The position numbers and the translations under genes were made by a program. Below the pieces are notes generated by a model. That model saw nothing but the letters and a program-made list of their open reading frames with translations, was not told the origin of the DNA and made no database searches. From the NCBI RefSeq assembly GCF_014843825.1, contig NZ_JHQR01000044.1:1-62187 (forward strand): 62,187 bases of DNA. The letters are read 5' to 3'. Positions 19,140 to 28,511 of the stretch are shown here, in pieces. Within the stretch, counting starts at the first letter, position 1, and every line of letters starts with the position of its first letter. The DNA comes from Mesorhizobium silamurunense (GTDB lineage: Bacteria; Pseudomonadota; Alphaproteobacteria; Rhizobiales; Rhizobiaceae).

Positions 19140-19910
19140 GTGAGCCTGTTCCAGCGATCGAGACGACCCCGACCCTTGCCGCGCGAACGGCTGGTGATGG
19201 ATATGCGCGACACGGTGGTCTACGCGATCGGCGACGTGCATGGCTGCTATGACGAGTTGCGCGCGCTCGAACAGAAGATCCTGCTCGACGCGCAGCTATT
19301 CCGTGGCCGCAAGGTCATCATCATGCTCGGCGACTATATCGACCGCGGGCCCAATTCGTGCCGCGTGCTCGAGCATCTGATGGCGCCGCCGCCAAAAGGC
19401 TTCCTGCGCGTCTGCCTAGCCGGGAACCACGAAGTGGCGATGCTCGCCTATCTCGACGGCTCCCTGTCGCGGGAGCCATGGCTCGCGGTCGGCGGACGGG
19501 AGACCCTCTATTCCTATGGCATCGATCCGGCGCATCTCGCCAATCTCTACGCCTCGAGCGAAGAGGTCGATGAGCGCATCCGCGAGACGATTCCTGCCGG
19601 CCATATCGGCTTCCTCCGCACGCTGCCGGTGATGGTCTGCTCGGATGAGTTCGTGTTCGTGCACGCCGGCATCCGGCCCGGGATCGCGCTCGAAGCCCAG
19701 GACGAGGCCGACCTGCTCAACATCCGATCGGATTTCCTGGCGGCGGCGCATCGCCTCGATCATTGGGTCGTGCATGGACATACGATCGTGGATGCTCCGA
19801 CACTCGATGGGCGCCGGCTCGGCATCGACACGGGCGCCTTCCAGAGCGGTCGGCTGACCGCCCTCAGGATCGTCGGCAAATATGGACGGCTGCTATCTTC
19901 CGGCGATTAG
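19140..19910 (+). CDS. PPP-family metallophosphatase (serine/threonine phosphatase-like)
   Basis: A 256-residue calcineurin-like phosphoesterase with the full bacterial PPP signature: GDVHGCYDEL, GDYIDRGPNS and GNHEVAMLAY, then HGHT near the C-terminus for the second metal set. GTG at 19140 is the longest start; ATG at 19197 would still keep the whole catalytic core. It has no operon partner and sits between a repeat and the convergent NmrA-like gene. Substrate unknown; protein phosphatase or diadenosine-tetraphosphatase-like activity are options. Confidence 0.8.
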   Translation: MSLFQRSRRPRPLPRERLVMDMRDTVVYAIGDVHGCYDELRALEQKILLDAQLFRGRKVIIMLGDYIDRGPNSCRVLEHLMAPPPKGFLRVCLAGNHEVAMLAYLDGSLSREPWLAVGGRETLYSYGIDPAHLANLYASSEEVDERIRETIPAGHIGFLRTLPVMVCSDEFVFVHAGIRPGIALEAQDEADLLNIRSDFLAAAHRLDHWVVHGHTIVDAPTLDGRRLGIDTGAFQSGRLTALRIVGKYGRLLSSGD

Positions 19911-19938
19911 GGAGAGGGCCCTGGAGCGTTCGCCGCTC

Positions 19939-20940
19939 TCAGGTCGGCGCAAGCTCGGCCTCGGCGGCGGCGCCATAGGACAGCAGATCGCCTTGCCATT
20001 TGCTGCGCTTGAGGAACTGTTCCCAAGTCAGTGCATTCGGATCGATTTTCCGACTCCAGGTCAGATCGCGCTCGGGGGCGTAGTAGCCATATTCGACGCA
20101 GTATTCGACCATACCCACCAACTCGCGCACGAGATGCTCGTTGCCGGCGAAACTCGGAAAGTGGCGCAACAAGTCTTCGCGCGAGTACGCAGAGGCGTAG
20201 CGCGCTGGCTTTCCGGTGACTTGCACAAACGTGTCCACCATTTGCCGCGCCGAGATAAACTCGCCGATTACCGGCAGGACTTCGCCGGCGTATCGCGCCG
20301 GATGATCGAAGATTTCGCGCACCGCCGGGCCGGCCGCGGTGAGCGGATCGCAGAAGGGCATGGGGATGTCCGGCGGCAAGTATATGGCGAACGTTATGCC
20401 GTCCTCCTCGCTTTGCGGCACGTAGTACTCCAGGAAGTTGGTGTAATAAAACGCCAGGTAAACAAACGAGCTGCGGACAGGTAAGCCGCGAATATAGTCC
20501 TCTACCTTCGCCTTGTCCGTGAAATGCGGCGCCCACTTGGTGCCGCCGGTGATCGCTTCGACATTTTCGAGCCCGCTGAACACCACGTGTTCCACGCCGG
20601 CCGCCACCGCCGCATCGGCCAACTCCTTGCCGAGGTTGAGTTCGGGTTCCGCCGGCGGCACCTTGACGATGGGCGGCGTCATCAGGAATGCCCCGGCCGA
20701 ACCTTTCAGTGCCTCGGTCAGTTCGGCCTGCCTACCGAGTTCAAGCGGTGCCGCCACGACTTCGGCACCCTTCTGCGCCAAGGCTTGCGCAGGTTGGCTG
20801 TCGAGGCGCCGCGTCAGGGCGCGTACCCGGTAGCGCCCACTGTCGAGCAGGGAATTGGCGACGCTGCGACCTTGCTTACTCGAGGCACCAACAACGCTGA
20901 TCAGAGGTTTGGAAGTATCGGCTTGTATCATGCTAATCAT
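19939..20940 (-). CDS. NmrA-like NAD(P)-binding oxidoreductase or regulator
   Basis: About 333 residues from ATG 20940 (or 330 from 20931). An N-terminal Rossmann glycine motif VVGASSKQGRSV is followed by the NmrA-type atypical SDR fold (FSGLENV, FYYTNFLEYY). There is no YxxxK catalytic pair, as usual for NmrA-like redox sensors and some quinone reductases. It is transcribed divergently from a LysR gene 121 bp away, a common arrangement in which the LysR protein controls its neighbour. Confidence 0.85.
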   Translation of the reverse strand: MISMIQADTSKPLISVVGASSKQGRSVANSLLDSGRYRVRALTRRLDSQPAQALAQKGAEVVAAPLELGRQAELTEALKGSAGAFLMTPPIVKVPPAEPELNLGKELADAAVAAGVEHVVFSGLENVEAITGGTKWAPHFTDKAKVEDYIRGLPVRSSFVYLAFYYTNFLEYYVPQSEEDGITFAIYLPPDIPMPFCDPLTAAGPAVREIFDHPARYAGEVLPVIGEFISARQMVDTFVQVTGKPARYASAYSREDLLRHFPSFAGNEHLVRELVGMVEYCVEYGYYAPERDLTWSRKIDPNALTWEQFLKRSKWQGDLLSYGAAAEAELAPT

Positions 20941-21020
20941 CCCGGTCTGAGGGTGGAAACCGCCTCCGCCTGATCGACGGTCGGCGCGGCCCTGACCACG
21001 AAGTCTCGACTGCTCCAAGC

Positions 21021-21042
21021 TATTTTTGAAATCGTAGAAATA
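21021..21042. promoter_or_regulatory. Dyad in the NmrA/LysR divergent promoter
   Basis: TATTT (21021-21025) and AAATA (21038-21042) form an AT-rich inverted pair with 12 bp between them, ending 19 bp before the LysR ATG. LysR proteins bind such T-N11-A-type dyads in the shared promoter. This is the only AT-rich stretch of the 121-bp gap. Confidence 0.4.
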
Positions 21043-21061
21043 TTCGGCTACTATCCGCTCC

Positions 21062-21994
21062 ATGGATACCAAGCGCCTGGATCTCAACCTGTTGGTTACC
21101 CTGGAGACGCTGCTGATCGAGCGGAACGTCACGAAGGCGGCTGCCCGACTGCATCTGAGCCAGCCAGCAGTCAGCGCCCAGTTAAACCGTCTCAGGCACG
21201 AGTTCGACGACCAATTGCTAATTCCCGCCCAGCGAGGGATGACGCCGACGGTTAAAGCAATGGAGTTGCTCGGTCCGTTGCGCCAAACCCTTGATCAAGT
21301 TCGCGCCACGCTCACCTCGCATAAGAACTTCGATCCGACGAAGGCCAAGCTAACCTTCGCAATCGCTTGTACAGACTATCTGCAAGCAGCGGTGATCAAG
21401 CCGCTTGTTGTGGAGCTCAGGACGCGAGCACCCGGTGTTCGCGTCGCGATACGCAATCTGGACATGTCGCAGTTGGAAGCGCAGATGGCGCGCGGTGATG
21501 TGGATCTGGCACTGATGACGCCGCAAGCGGCCCCGCCAAGTCTTCGCGCCCGACATCTGTTCGATGAGCGCTATGTGCTCATCGGTCGCCGGAAGCATCC
21601 ACGGCTGCGGGAAGAAATCAGCGTCGCTGAATTCGCCAAACTAGAGCAAGTGATCGTGTCCTTGGATGGCGGCGGCTTCGTGACGCCGGTGGACAGTGCG
21701 TTGGCCGCTCTCGGACACAAGCGTAACGTGGTGCTCTCCGCGGCTTCGTTCCTGTTCGTCCCCGAGATCGTATCTCACTCGGACTTTGTTGCACTGGTCC
21801 CAGAACGCCTGGTACGCGACAGTGCGGACAAGCTTAAAATCATAGACTGTCCATTTCCCGTTGAAGGCTTTGCCGTGGGAATGGTGTGGCATGAGCGCAG
21901 TCACGGCCACAGCGGCCAACGCTGGGTCCGTGAGGCCGTTGTCTCGCTTATCGCGCATCAATCCTCGTCTCGGGCGCGCGATGGTCACCGATAG
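21062..21994 (+). CDS. LysR-family transcriptional regulator
   Basis: A 310-residue LysR protein. The N-terminal winged HTH reads RLDLNLLVTLETLLIERNVT then KAAARLHLSQPAVSAQLNRL, close to the NodD/NahR/LinR-like subgroup that begins DLNLL. The substrate-binding domain follows from residue about 95. It has a lower GC content and different codon choice from its neighbours (many TTG, GTT, CAA codons), as does part of the divergent gene, suggesting the pair arrived together. Likely target: the divergent NmrA-like gene. Confidence 0.9.
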   Translation: MDTKRLDLNLLVTLETLLIERNVTKAAARLHLSQPAVSAQLNRLRHEFDDQLLIPAQRGMTPTVKAMELLGPLRQTLDQVRATLTSHKNFDPTKAKLTFAIACTDYLQAAVIKPLVVELRTRAPGVRVAIRNLDMSQLEAQMARGDVDLALMTPQAAPPSLRARHLFDERYVLIGRRKHPRLREEISVAEFAKLEQVIVSLDGGGFVTPVDSALAALGHKRNVVLSAASFLFVPEIVSHSDFVALVPERLVRDSADKLKIIDCPFPVEGFAVGMVWHERSHGHSGQRWVREAVVSLIAHQSSSRARDGHR

Positions 21995-22091
21995 AGCGGT
22001 TCGTTATTTCACGGAAACGCAGAACCGCTCCATCTCTTTATCCCGGCGCAATTCCGGACAGAAAAGCGCTACGCACTTTTCCTGGAATTGC
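21994..22091. repeat. Composite of a family C hairpin and family A palindrome (copy 3)
   Basis: GAGCGGTTC (from 21994) pairs with GAACCGCTC (to 22030), enclosing GTTATTTCACGGAAACGC; this is family C, also seen at 54511-54547. It is followed by family A from 22048 to 22091 (GCAATTCCGG to CTGGAATTGC). The pair lies between the LysR and exoP-like stop codons (convergent genes) and may serve as a bidirectional terminator. Confidence 0.75.
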
Positions 22092-22092
22092 T

Positions 22093-24474
22093 TTAGGCAG
22101 CCTGCTTGGCGCGCGATTCCGACTTCTCCAGATAGTAGCTCGAATAGCGGTCGAAGAACTTCTCCGAACCGCCAAGCGAGCCGTATTTCGCCAGCTTCTT
22201 CAGCTCGACCTTGTTGAGCACCGCGCCGACGATCTTGTCGGCGATGTAGGGTTCCTGTTCCAGCATCGAGCGCACCATGGCGCGCGGCGTGCGGCCCCAT
22301 TCGGTGACGAGCACGAAGCCGTCAACCAGCGGCGCGAAGGCCTTGGCGTCGACCACCGGTCCGAGCGGCGGCAAGTCGACGATGATGTATTCGAACGTCT
22401 CCCTGGCGTTCTCGATGAAGCGCCGCATGCCGGCCGAGCCCAGAAGCTCGCTGGTGTGCGAGAACTGGCCGCGCAGCACGGCGGGGATGATCGCCAGCTT
22501 GGTCTGGCGGTCGACCTTGCCGACCGACTGCCAGGTCTGCCCGTTGACCACTGCTTCCATCAGCCCGTGCTCGGACTCCATGCCGAGGCTGCGGCTGAGG
22601 CCGGGGTTGCGCAGGTCGCCATCGATGAGCAACGTCTTGGCGCCATTGGCGGCGAGCAGACCGGCGAGGTTTGCCGCAACCGTCGACTTGCCTTCGCCGG
22701 GCAGGACCGAGATGACGCCGATCACCCGGCTGTCCTTGTCTTCCATCACCACATCGAACGCGATCTTGGCGTTGCGGAGTGTCTCGGCGAACATCGAGGC
22801 CGGCGCATCGAGGCTAACCCGCATGCGCGCCCTTTTCTCGGCGGCCGACAGGCTGGCGACCTTGCCGTCGGCCGGCAAGTCGTCCGGCTTCGCCTCCTTG
22901 GCCCTGCCGCCGCCGATCGTCGGCAGATAGCCGAGGAACTTCAGGCCGACGCGGTCGCGAACGTCCTCGCCGGTCCGGAAGAAGCGCTCGTTGAATTCGT
23001 TCAGGCCGCCGAAACCGGCGCCGAGCATAAGGCCGAGCACCAGCGAGAGCGCCAGAACCCTGATGGTGCGGGGGCTTGACGCGGCAAGAGGCATGTTCGC
23101 GTCCGAGATGATGCGCACCTTGCCGACGGGGAAGGACTGCTGCTGCGAGGCCTCCTGGTAGCGGCTGAGGAAGGTCTGGTAGAGCGTGGAGAGCGCCTGC
23201 GCCTGCTGGTCCAGTTCCCTCAGCTTCACCTGCGACTCATTGTCGACCGAGCTCTGGCCGGCAGCGGTCGTGATCTTCTGCCTGAGTTCGGCCTCGCGCG
23301 CCTGCGACACCTGGAAGTCGTTGCGATAGCTTTCGGTGATCTGCTTCAACTGCCCGAAGATCTGCGCCGATACATCGGCCTTTTCCCTGGCGAGCGCCAC
23401 CGCCTGCGGGTGGTCCTTGCCGAAATTCGCCTCGACATCCTGCAGCCGCTTGGAGACGGCGAGATAACGCGTCTTGAGTCCGATGATGACCGAGCTGCTC
23501 GGCTGATCGGATGCAATCGCCGAATCGTTGAAAGCATTCTCTGAGCCGCTGTCGACGATCGCCTTGTACTGCTGGTAGCGGGCGCTGGCGCGCGCCGTAT
23601 CGGCCTGCGCGATGATGAGCTGGGCGTTGAGGTCGGACAGTTGCTTGCCGCTGATCAGCTGGCCGTCGCTGTTTGCGGACAGCCCGTGCTCAGCCCTGAA
23701 TTTCTCGACCTCCATGGCGGCCGCCTGCGAGCTTTGGCGCAGTTCGGTCAGCCTGCCCTGCAGCCAGACAGCCGCGCGCTCGGTGGCGTCGAAGCTGGCA
23801 TTGAGCTGATCAGCCAGATAGGCGTCGGCATAGGCCTTGGTGATGGCCGTGGCGAGGGCCGGATTCGTCGACTGATAGCCCAACGTAATGACGTTGCTGC
23901 GGCCGTTGCGATCCGCCATCAATCCGGTTTGCAGAACGAGGACCGCATAGTCATGGGTCGCGGCCTTCATCATGGCTTCGCGCGTTGCGGCATCCACATT
24001 CTCGATCCCAGGGAGTTCGTTGGCCGCGCTGCCGCGAAAATAGGCAACGATACCGCGCAGGAACCCGACACCCTTGGCCAAAGCCGATTGCGGCGGGTTC
24101 ATGAACTCTTGGTTCTGATCGAGCTTCAGCTTGTCGACCACCTCCGACGCCAGTCGCGCGGAGCTGAGAATTTCGATCTGGCTGAGGATCGTCGCGTCCG
24201 TCTGCTGCGTGGCACTGACCGCCGAGATGTCGTCCACGACCTTGTTCAGGCCCTCGTCGATCAGCACGCTCGCAAAGGACGTGTATTGCTTGGGCGTCGT
24301 CTGAAGATAAATCAGACCCAGGAACAGGCCGATGACGGCGCAGACCGCCACCACCTTGGCCTGCCGGGCCGCCATGCCAAGCAGGCGCTCGACGTCGATG
24401 AAATCTTCACCCTTTTCCGGTTCGGTGCTGGGCAATGGCATCCTCTTGTCGAGAGGAAAGTTGGCGTAATTCAT
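22093..24474 (-). CDS. exoP: Exopolysaccharide chain-length tyrosine autokinase (ExoP-like)
   Basis: A 793-residue inner-membrane protein with a Wzz domain, a long periplasmic coiled coil, a second transmembrane segment near residue 460 and a cytoplasmic BY-kinase domain. The first transmembrane segment is near residues 40-60. Walker A is LPGEGKST near residue 590, with A' motif LLIDGDLRNP and Walker B IIVDLPPLGP. The C-terminal tail has a tyrosine cluster (RYSSYYLEK). It controls polymer length together with ExoF and ExoQ. In S. meliloti exoP heads the exoP-N-O-M-A-L series, the same gene order as here. Confidence 0.92.
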   Translation of the reverse strand: MNYANFPLDKRMPLPSTEPEKGEDFIDVERLLGMAARQAKVVAVCAVIGLFLGLIYLQTTPKQYTSFASVLIDEGLNKVVDDISAVSATQQTDATILSQIEILSSARLASEVVDKLKLDQNQEFMNPPQSALAKGVGFLRGIVAYFRGSAANELPGIENVDAATREAMMKAATHDYAVLVLQTGLMADRNGRSNVITLGYQSTNPALATAITKAYADAYLADQLNASFDATERAAVWLQGRLTELRQSSQAAAMEVEKFRAEHGLSANSDGQLISGKQLSDLNAQLIIAQADTARASARYQQYKAIVDSGSENAFNDSAIASDQPSSSVIIGLKTRYLAVSKRLQDVEANFGKDHPQAVALAREKADVSAQIFGQLKQITESYRNDFQVSQAREAELRQKITTAAGQSSVDNESQVKLRELDQQAQALSTLYQTFLSRYQEASQQQSFPVGKVRIISDANMPLAASSPRTIRVLALSLVLGLMLGAGFGGLNEFNERFFRTGEDVRDRVGLKFLGYLPTIGGGRAKEAKPDDLPADGKVASLSAAEKRARMRVSLDAPASMFAETLRNAKIAFDVVMEDKDSRVIGVISVLPGEGKSTVAANLAGLLAANGAKTLLIDGDLRNPGLSRSLGMESEHGLMEAVVNGQTWQSVGKVDRQTKLAIIPAVLRGQFSHTSELLGSAGMRRFIENARETFEYIIVDLPPLGPVVDAKAFAPLVDGFVLVTEWGRTPRAMVRSMLEQEPYIADKIVGAVLNKVELKKLAKYGSLGGSEKFFDRYSSYYLEKSESRAKQAA

Positions 24475-24641
24475 CTTCGGTCCAATTCCAGGTTGCAGGC
24501 GCTACCGGCCTTCGAAGAGTGGCGTCGTTACCAGAAAAGACCACGCAACATCCGTGCCATGGGGCGCCTGGCCAGAAAGGCCAAGCGCTTGCGCGGCTGT
24601 CACGCCATCGCGAATTCGCATATGCACCCAAAAAATGGGCA

Positions 24642-25538
24642 TTATGCGGCCACTTCCCGGCGCTCGTGCGACCGGACGAACTGCTGCAGCATTTCGAAGA
24701 CAGGTCCTTTCATGTCGTCGCGCGCCAGGGCAAAGGCGATGGTGGCCTCGATGAAGCCCTCCTTGGAGCCGCAGTCGAACATGCGGCCGTTGAAAGGCTG
24801 AGCATAGAAGGGCTGGCTCTCGGCCAGGCGAACCATGGCATCGGTGAGCTGGATCTCGTTGCCCGCGCCGCGCTGCTGGGTGCCGAGCAGGGCGAATATC
24901 TCCGGCTGCAGGATATAACGGCCGTTGATGTAGAAGTTCGACGGCGCGTCGGCGGGAGCCGGCTTCTCGACCATGGCGGTCACCTCGAAGCCGGAGGCCA
25001 CCTCGGTGCCGCGGCCGACGATGCCGTATTTGCCGGTTTCCGAAGGATCGCAGCGCTCGACGGCGATGACGTTGCCGCCGGTCCGCTGATAGAGATCGAC
25101 GGTTTCGGCGAGGCAGCCCGGCGCGCCGAAGGACACCATGTCGGGAAGCAGCAGCGCGAACGGCTCGTTGCCGATCACATCGCGCGCGCACCATACGGCA
25201 TGGCCGAGGCCGTGCGGCGACTGCTGGCGGATGAAGGAGGTGGCGCCGGCCACGGGCAGCAGGCTCTCCAGCGATTGGAGCTGCGCCTTCTTGCCGGTCT
25301 GCTCGAGCGTTCCGATCAGTTCAGGATGCAGGTCGAAATAGTCTTCGATGACCGCCTTGTTGCGGCCGGTGACGAAGACGATGTGCTCGATCCCGGCCTC
25401 GAACGCCTCGTCCACGGCATATTGCACGACAGGCTTGTCGACGACGGGCAGCATTTCCTTCGGCATCGATTTGGTCGCCGGCAGGAACCGCGTTCCGAGC
25501 CCCGCCACCGGTATGACTGCCTTCCTGACTTTCTGCAT
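24642..25538 (-). CDS. galU: UTP-glucose-1-phosphate uridylyltransferase (GalU/ExoN)
   Basis: A 298-residue cytoplasmic enzyme that makes UDP-glucose from UTP and glucose-1-phosphate. The nucleotide-binding signature [20 protein letters not shown] is at residues 12-31, and [13 protein letters not shown] follows. It is full length for GalU. Its position between exoP and exoO matches exoN of S. meliloti, a dedicated copy that feeds exopolysaccharide synthesis. A 167-bp gap, with no gene I can support, separates it from exoP. Confidence 0.93.
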   Translation of the reverse strand: MQKVRKAVIPVAGLGTRFLPATKSMPKEMLPVVDKPVVQYAVDEAFEAGIEHIVFVTGRNKAVIEDYFDLHPELIGTLEQTGKKAQLQSLESLLPVAGATSFIRQQSPHGLGHAVWCARDVIGNEPFALLLPDMVSFGAPGCLAETVDLYQRTGGNVIAVERCDPSETGKYGIVGRGTEVASGFEVTAMVEKPAPADAPSNFYINGRYILQPEIFALLGTQQRGAGNEIQLTDAMVRLAESQPFYAQPFNGRMFDCGSKEGFIEATIAFALARDDMKGPVFEMLQQFVRSHERREVAA

Positions 25539-25612
25539 CGCTTATTCCTTCTGCGGAGATCGATTTTTACCTATCGCTGGCTATGAAACCGCATTCCATG
25601 CGCCCGCATGCT

Positions 25613-26563
25613 TCACCTCCCCATGCCCACGGCAAACTGTGCCGCAACCCTTCTCAGCCGAACCGCGATCGGCATGCTCATGTGCCTGACCGCGGCCGGA
25701 TCGCTGAGCGCCGTGCGGATCGCCTTGAGCGGCGCACGCGCCTTGATGTGCTGAACCAATGACAGGAACGAGGCCGCCTTGCGCAGGCTGCGGCCGCGTC
25801 TGGCGAAGGCCGCCTTGGCGCCTTCGTCCATGAAATGCGCGGCGGCGAAGGCTGCGTCGGCTTTGGCCATCGCCTCGACATGGTGCAATTCGAGCACCCG
25901 CGAGATCGAGCCGGTGCGGATGTGGTAGACATAGCCGACGGTCGGCTCCACCACGCAACGGCCGCCCTTTGCCAGCGCGCTCGCCAGAAGAATGTAGTCT
26001 TCGCCAATGCGCAGATCCTCGTCGTAGCGGAGCCGGTTTTCGTCCAGGAAACGACGCCGGAAGATCGGCTTCAGATAGCCGAGGTTGAAGCGCGACTCGA
26101 AGACCACGTTGCCGGCGATGTAGTCGGCAAGAGATATTTCGGCGAGTTCTTCGAGATAGGTGGTCGGGAACATGATGTCGTCGGGCGTGCCGTCCTCGCG
26201 TACGACCTGGACATTGTCGACCGCGATCTCGGCACCTGCCATTTCCGCCCGCGCGATCATCGCCGCCAGCCTGCCTGGAAGGACCGCATCGTCGGAATCG
26301 AGCACGGCAATCCAGCGACCGCGGGCTACGCCGAGCCCGGCATTCCTGGCGCCGCCAGGACCCCGGTTGGCCGGAAGCGCGACCACCCTGACGATGTCCT
26401 CGGGATAGGCGCGCGCGATATCGAGCGTGCGGTCGCTCGACCGGTCGTCGACGACGATGATTTCGACGGAGACGTCGCGCTGCGCCACTGCGCTGAGGAT
26501 CGCCCGATCGAGGGTCGCCTCGGCGTTGTAAGCGGCGATGACGAAGCTGACGTCAGGCTGCAC
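25613..26563 (-). CDS. exoO: Glycosyltransferase family 2, ExoO-like
   Basis: A 316-residue GT2 transferase using GTG at 26563, which overlaps the exoM end by 11 nt. The GT-A core shows FVIAAYNAEATLDRAI, VVDDRSSD, the DxD metal site in AVLDSDDAVLP and the catalytic-base region RIGEDYILLASAL. ExoO of S. meliloti adds a beta-1,6 glucose to the succinoglycan repeat unit on the cytoplasmic face. The gene order exoN-exoO-exoM-exoA supports the assignment; exact linkage is unproven. Confidence 0.85.
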   Translation of the reverse strand: MQPDVSFVIAAYNAEATLDRAILSAVAQRDVSVEIIVVDDRSSDRTLDIARAYPEDIVRVVALPANRGPGGARNAGLGVARGRWIAVLDSDDAVLPGRLAAMIARAEMAGAEIAVDNVQVVREDGTPDDIMFPTTYLEELAEISLADYIAGNVVFESRFNLGYLKPIFRRRFLDENRLRYDEDLRIGEDYILLASALAKGGRCVVEPTVGYVYHIRTGSISRVLELHHVEAMAKADAAFAAAHFMDEGAKAAFARRGRSLRKAASFLSLVQHIKARAPLKAIRTALSDPAAVRHMSMPIAVRLRRVAAQFAVGMGR

Positions 26564-27497
26564 GCTTGTCCCCTTCCTGTGGGTTCAGGCCGTATTGGCG
26601 GATTTCGCGGACGCCGACCAAACCGCTGACGACACCGACATGCATAATGCCGCGCAGCACGCTGCGGTTCCGTCGCACAGGGCTGACCGCGGTCAAAAGC
26701 GCCATGCAGAAGCAATAGGCTGCCTTGGCCGAAGCGAGACCGACCTGGCCGGCGCGGCGCAGGCCGCCGACGTTGCGTCCAATGAGGTGGCCATGCGTCT
26801 GTCCGAAGCGGAAGCGGCGGCGGCGCAGCCACTCGAAGGCAGCCCTCGAGCGCGGCACCACCTCGTCGACAAAGGCCCGCGGGGCAAAGGCGATGCATCC
26901 GCCGGCCTTGACCATGCTGTCAAAGAATTCGGTGTCCTCACCGCCGGTCTGGCCGCGCGCCAGGCTGAAACGCCGGTTGCGCAGGCTCTCCTCGGTCATC
27001 CTGAGCAGGACATTGCAGGTGTAGCCGGTGCGGATCTCGCCGCGCACCCAGACGGGCAAGGTCGAGTGGAAATCGCCCTTGCGCATCCAGTCCGGCGCAT
27101 CCTGGCGATATGTCGCGCGAACCGGGCCGAGCACGGCCGTCGCGCCGGTCGCCTTAGCGGTTGCGACAAGCTCGACGAGCCAACCCGGCGAGGCCGTCTC
27201 GTCGTCGTCGATGAAGGCGACGAGATCCGAAACGCTGGCATCGAGGCAGGCGTTGCGGGCGATCGAGATGTTGCGGGCTGGCGCGTGGCGATAGCGGATC
27301 GGCAGCTTCAGCTCCTGCGCCAAGGCCTTCACCTGCGACTGTGCCGTCGGCTCGTCGTCATTGTCGGCGACGACAACGCCGATCTCGAGGCCGGCGGGCC
27401 TTTCCAGCGCGGCGATGGAGCGCAGCGTGTCTGCAAGCTCCGGCCTGCGGAAGGTGCAGATGCAGATGTCGACGCTGCCGTTCTTCTTTGCAGCCAT
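26553..27497 (-). CDS. exoM: Glycosyltransferase family 2, ExoM-like
   Basis: A 314-residue GT2 enzyme from ATG 27497, which shares one base with the exoA stop (TGATG). It begins VDICICTFRRPELADTLRSI, the ExoM signature, with DxD in AFIDDDETASP and the acceptor motif GGEDTEFF. ExoM of S. meliloti adds the fourth sugar, a beta-1,4 glucose, to the lipid-linked unit. The C-terminus has one hydrophobic stretch that may dock on the membrane. Confidence 0.88.
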   Translation of the reverse strand: MAAKKNGSVDICICTFRRPELADTLRSIAALERPAGLEIGVVVADNDDEPTAQSQVKALAQELKLPIRYRHAPARNISIARNACLDASVSDLVAFIDDDETASPGWLVELVATAKATGATAVLGPVRATYRQDAPDWMRKGDFHSTLPVWVRGEIRTGYTCNVLLRMTEESLRNRRFSLARGQTGGEDTEFFDSMVKAGGCIAFAPRAFVDEVVPRSRAAFEWLRRRRFRFGQTHGHLIGRNVGGLRRAGQVGLASAKAAYCFCMALLTAVSPVRRNRSVLRGIMHVGVVSGLVGVREIRQYGLNPQEGDKRAA

Positions 27498-28510
27498 CAC
27501 GCCGCCTCGCGCGATGGCTGCGGGCCGAGGAGTTGCAGCCAGAAGCCCATGGACCAGCCCAAATGCATGACCATCACCGACACGCCGGCCAGCACGATGG
27601 CCAGATTGCGCTGGCTGATCGCGGTCCGGACGCCATAACCAAGGCAGACCGCCGCCCATATCAGAAACGGCACGGCCGCCAGCATAAAGATTGGAGACAA
27701 GAGCGTCAGCAGCACCACCGGGAATACCAGCAACGGGATCATCTGCCGCAGCTTCGGCATCATGCGATGCTTCAGCACGTTCCTGGCGCGGCCGCGGCCA
27801 TAGCCGAGATACTGGAAAAAGAGGCTCTTCAGCGTAGAGCGCGGATAATAGACCATCTGCGTCCTGCCGCTCATCCAGATGCGGTAGCCGGCCAGTCGGA
27901 GGCGATGGTCGAGCTCGGCGTCCTCGTTGTGACTGAAGCTTTCGTCATAGCCGCCGACCGCCCGGAAGGCGGCGATGCGCATCAGCGCATGGTGGCCGTG
28001 GTCGACCCATTCACCCGCCGACATGTGGCGATGCTTCGAGCCGCCGGTGCCGAGCTTGGAATTCTGTGCCGCGGCAACCGCCTTCTGCATCGCGCCCGTG
28101 CCGCTGGTCAGCATCGAGACGACGACCGAATCGGCACCTGTTGCAATCGCCTCCTCGACCAGCCGGTCGCAATAATCGGCGGGATAGCCGCCATGCGCGT
28201 CGATGCGGATGAGATAGTCGGCGTCGTCGCCGAACGTCGCCACCGCCAGGTTGATGGCGGCGCTCTGGATGCGCTTTGGATTGGCTAGCAGCATGACCCG
28301 CGGGTCCTCGGCGGCAACCCTTTCGACAATGCCTTGCGTGCCGTCGGTGCTGCCGCCATCGGCGACGACGATGCGTGCGCCAAGCCGCGCCGCCGCCGGA
28401 CGCAATTGCCCTAGCAGCGTGCCGATATGGGCGGCCTCGTTGAGGCACGGAATGACGATCAGGCTTGATGCGGTGGTCCGCGTCATCGGCTTTTGTCCAT
28501 TCTCAGCCAT
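27497..28510 (-). CDS. exoA: Glycosyltransferase family 2, ExoA-like
   Basis: A 337-residue GT2 enzyme with SLIVIPCLNEAAHIGTLL, VVADGGSTDGT, DxD in LIRIDAHGGYP and HNEDAELDHRL. Two or three hydrophobic segments follow residue 250, as in ExoA. In S. meliloti ExoA adds the first beta-1,3 glucose to the galactose-lipid made by ExoY. It lies 1 nt after exoL, so these genes are tightly coupled. Confidence 0.88.
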   Translation of the reverse strand: MAENGQKPMTRTTASSLIVIPCLNEAAHIGTLLGQLRPAAARLGARIVVADGGSTDGTQGIVERVAAEDPRVMLLANPKRIQSAAINLAVATFGDDADYLIRIDAHGGYPADYCDRLVEEAIATGADSVVVSMLTSGTGAMQKAVAAAQNSKLGTGGSKHRHMSAGEWVDHGHHALMRIAAFRAVGGYDESFSHNEDAELDHRLRLAGYRIWMSGRTQMVYYPRSTLKSLFFQYLGYGRGRARNVLKHRMMPKLRQMIPLLVFPVVLLTLLSPIFMLAAVPFLIWAAVCLGYGVRTAISQRNLAIVLAGVSVMVMHLGWSMGFWLQLLGPQPSREAA

Positions 28511-28511
28511 C

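Noticed and set aside
24475..24641. A 75-codon minus-strand frame between galU and exoP
   Set aside because: No ribosome site, no conserved-looking segment, and it overlaps the exoP start; I see no gene here.
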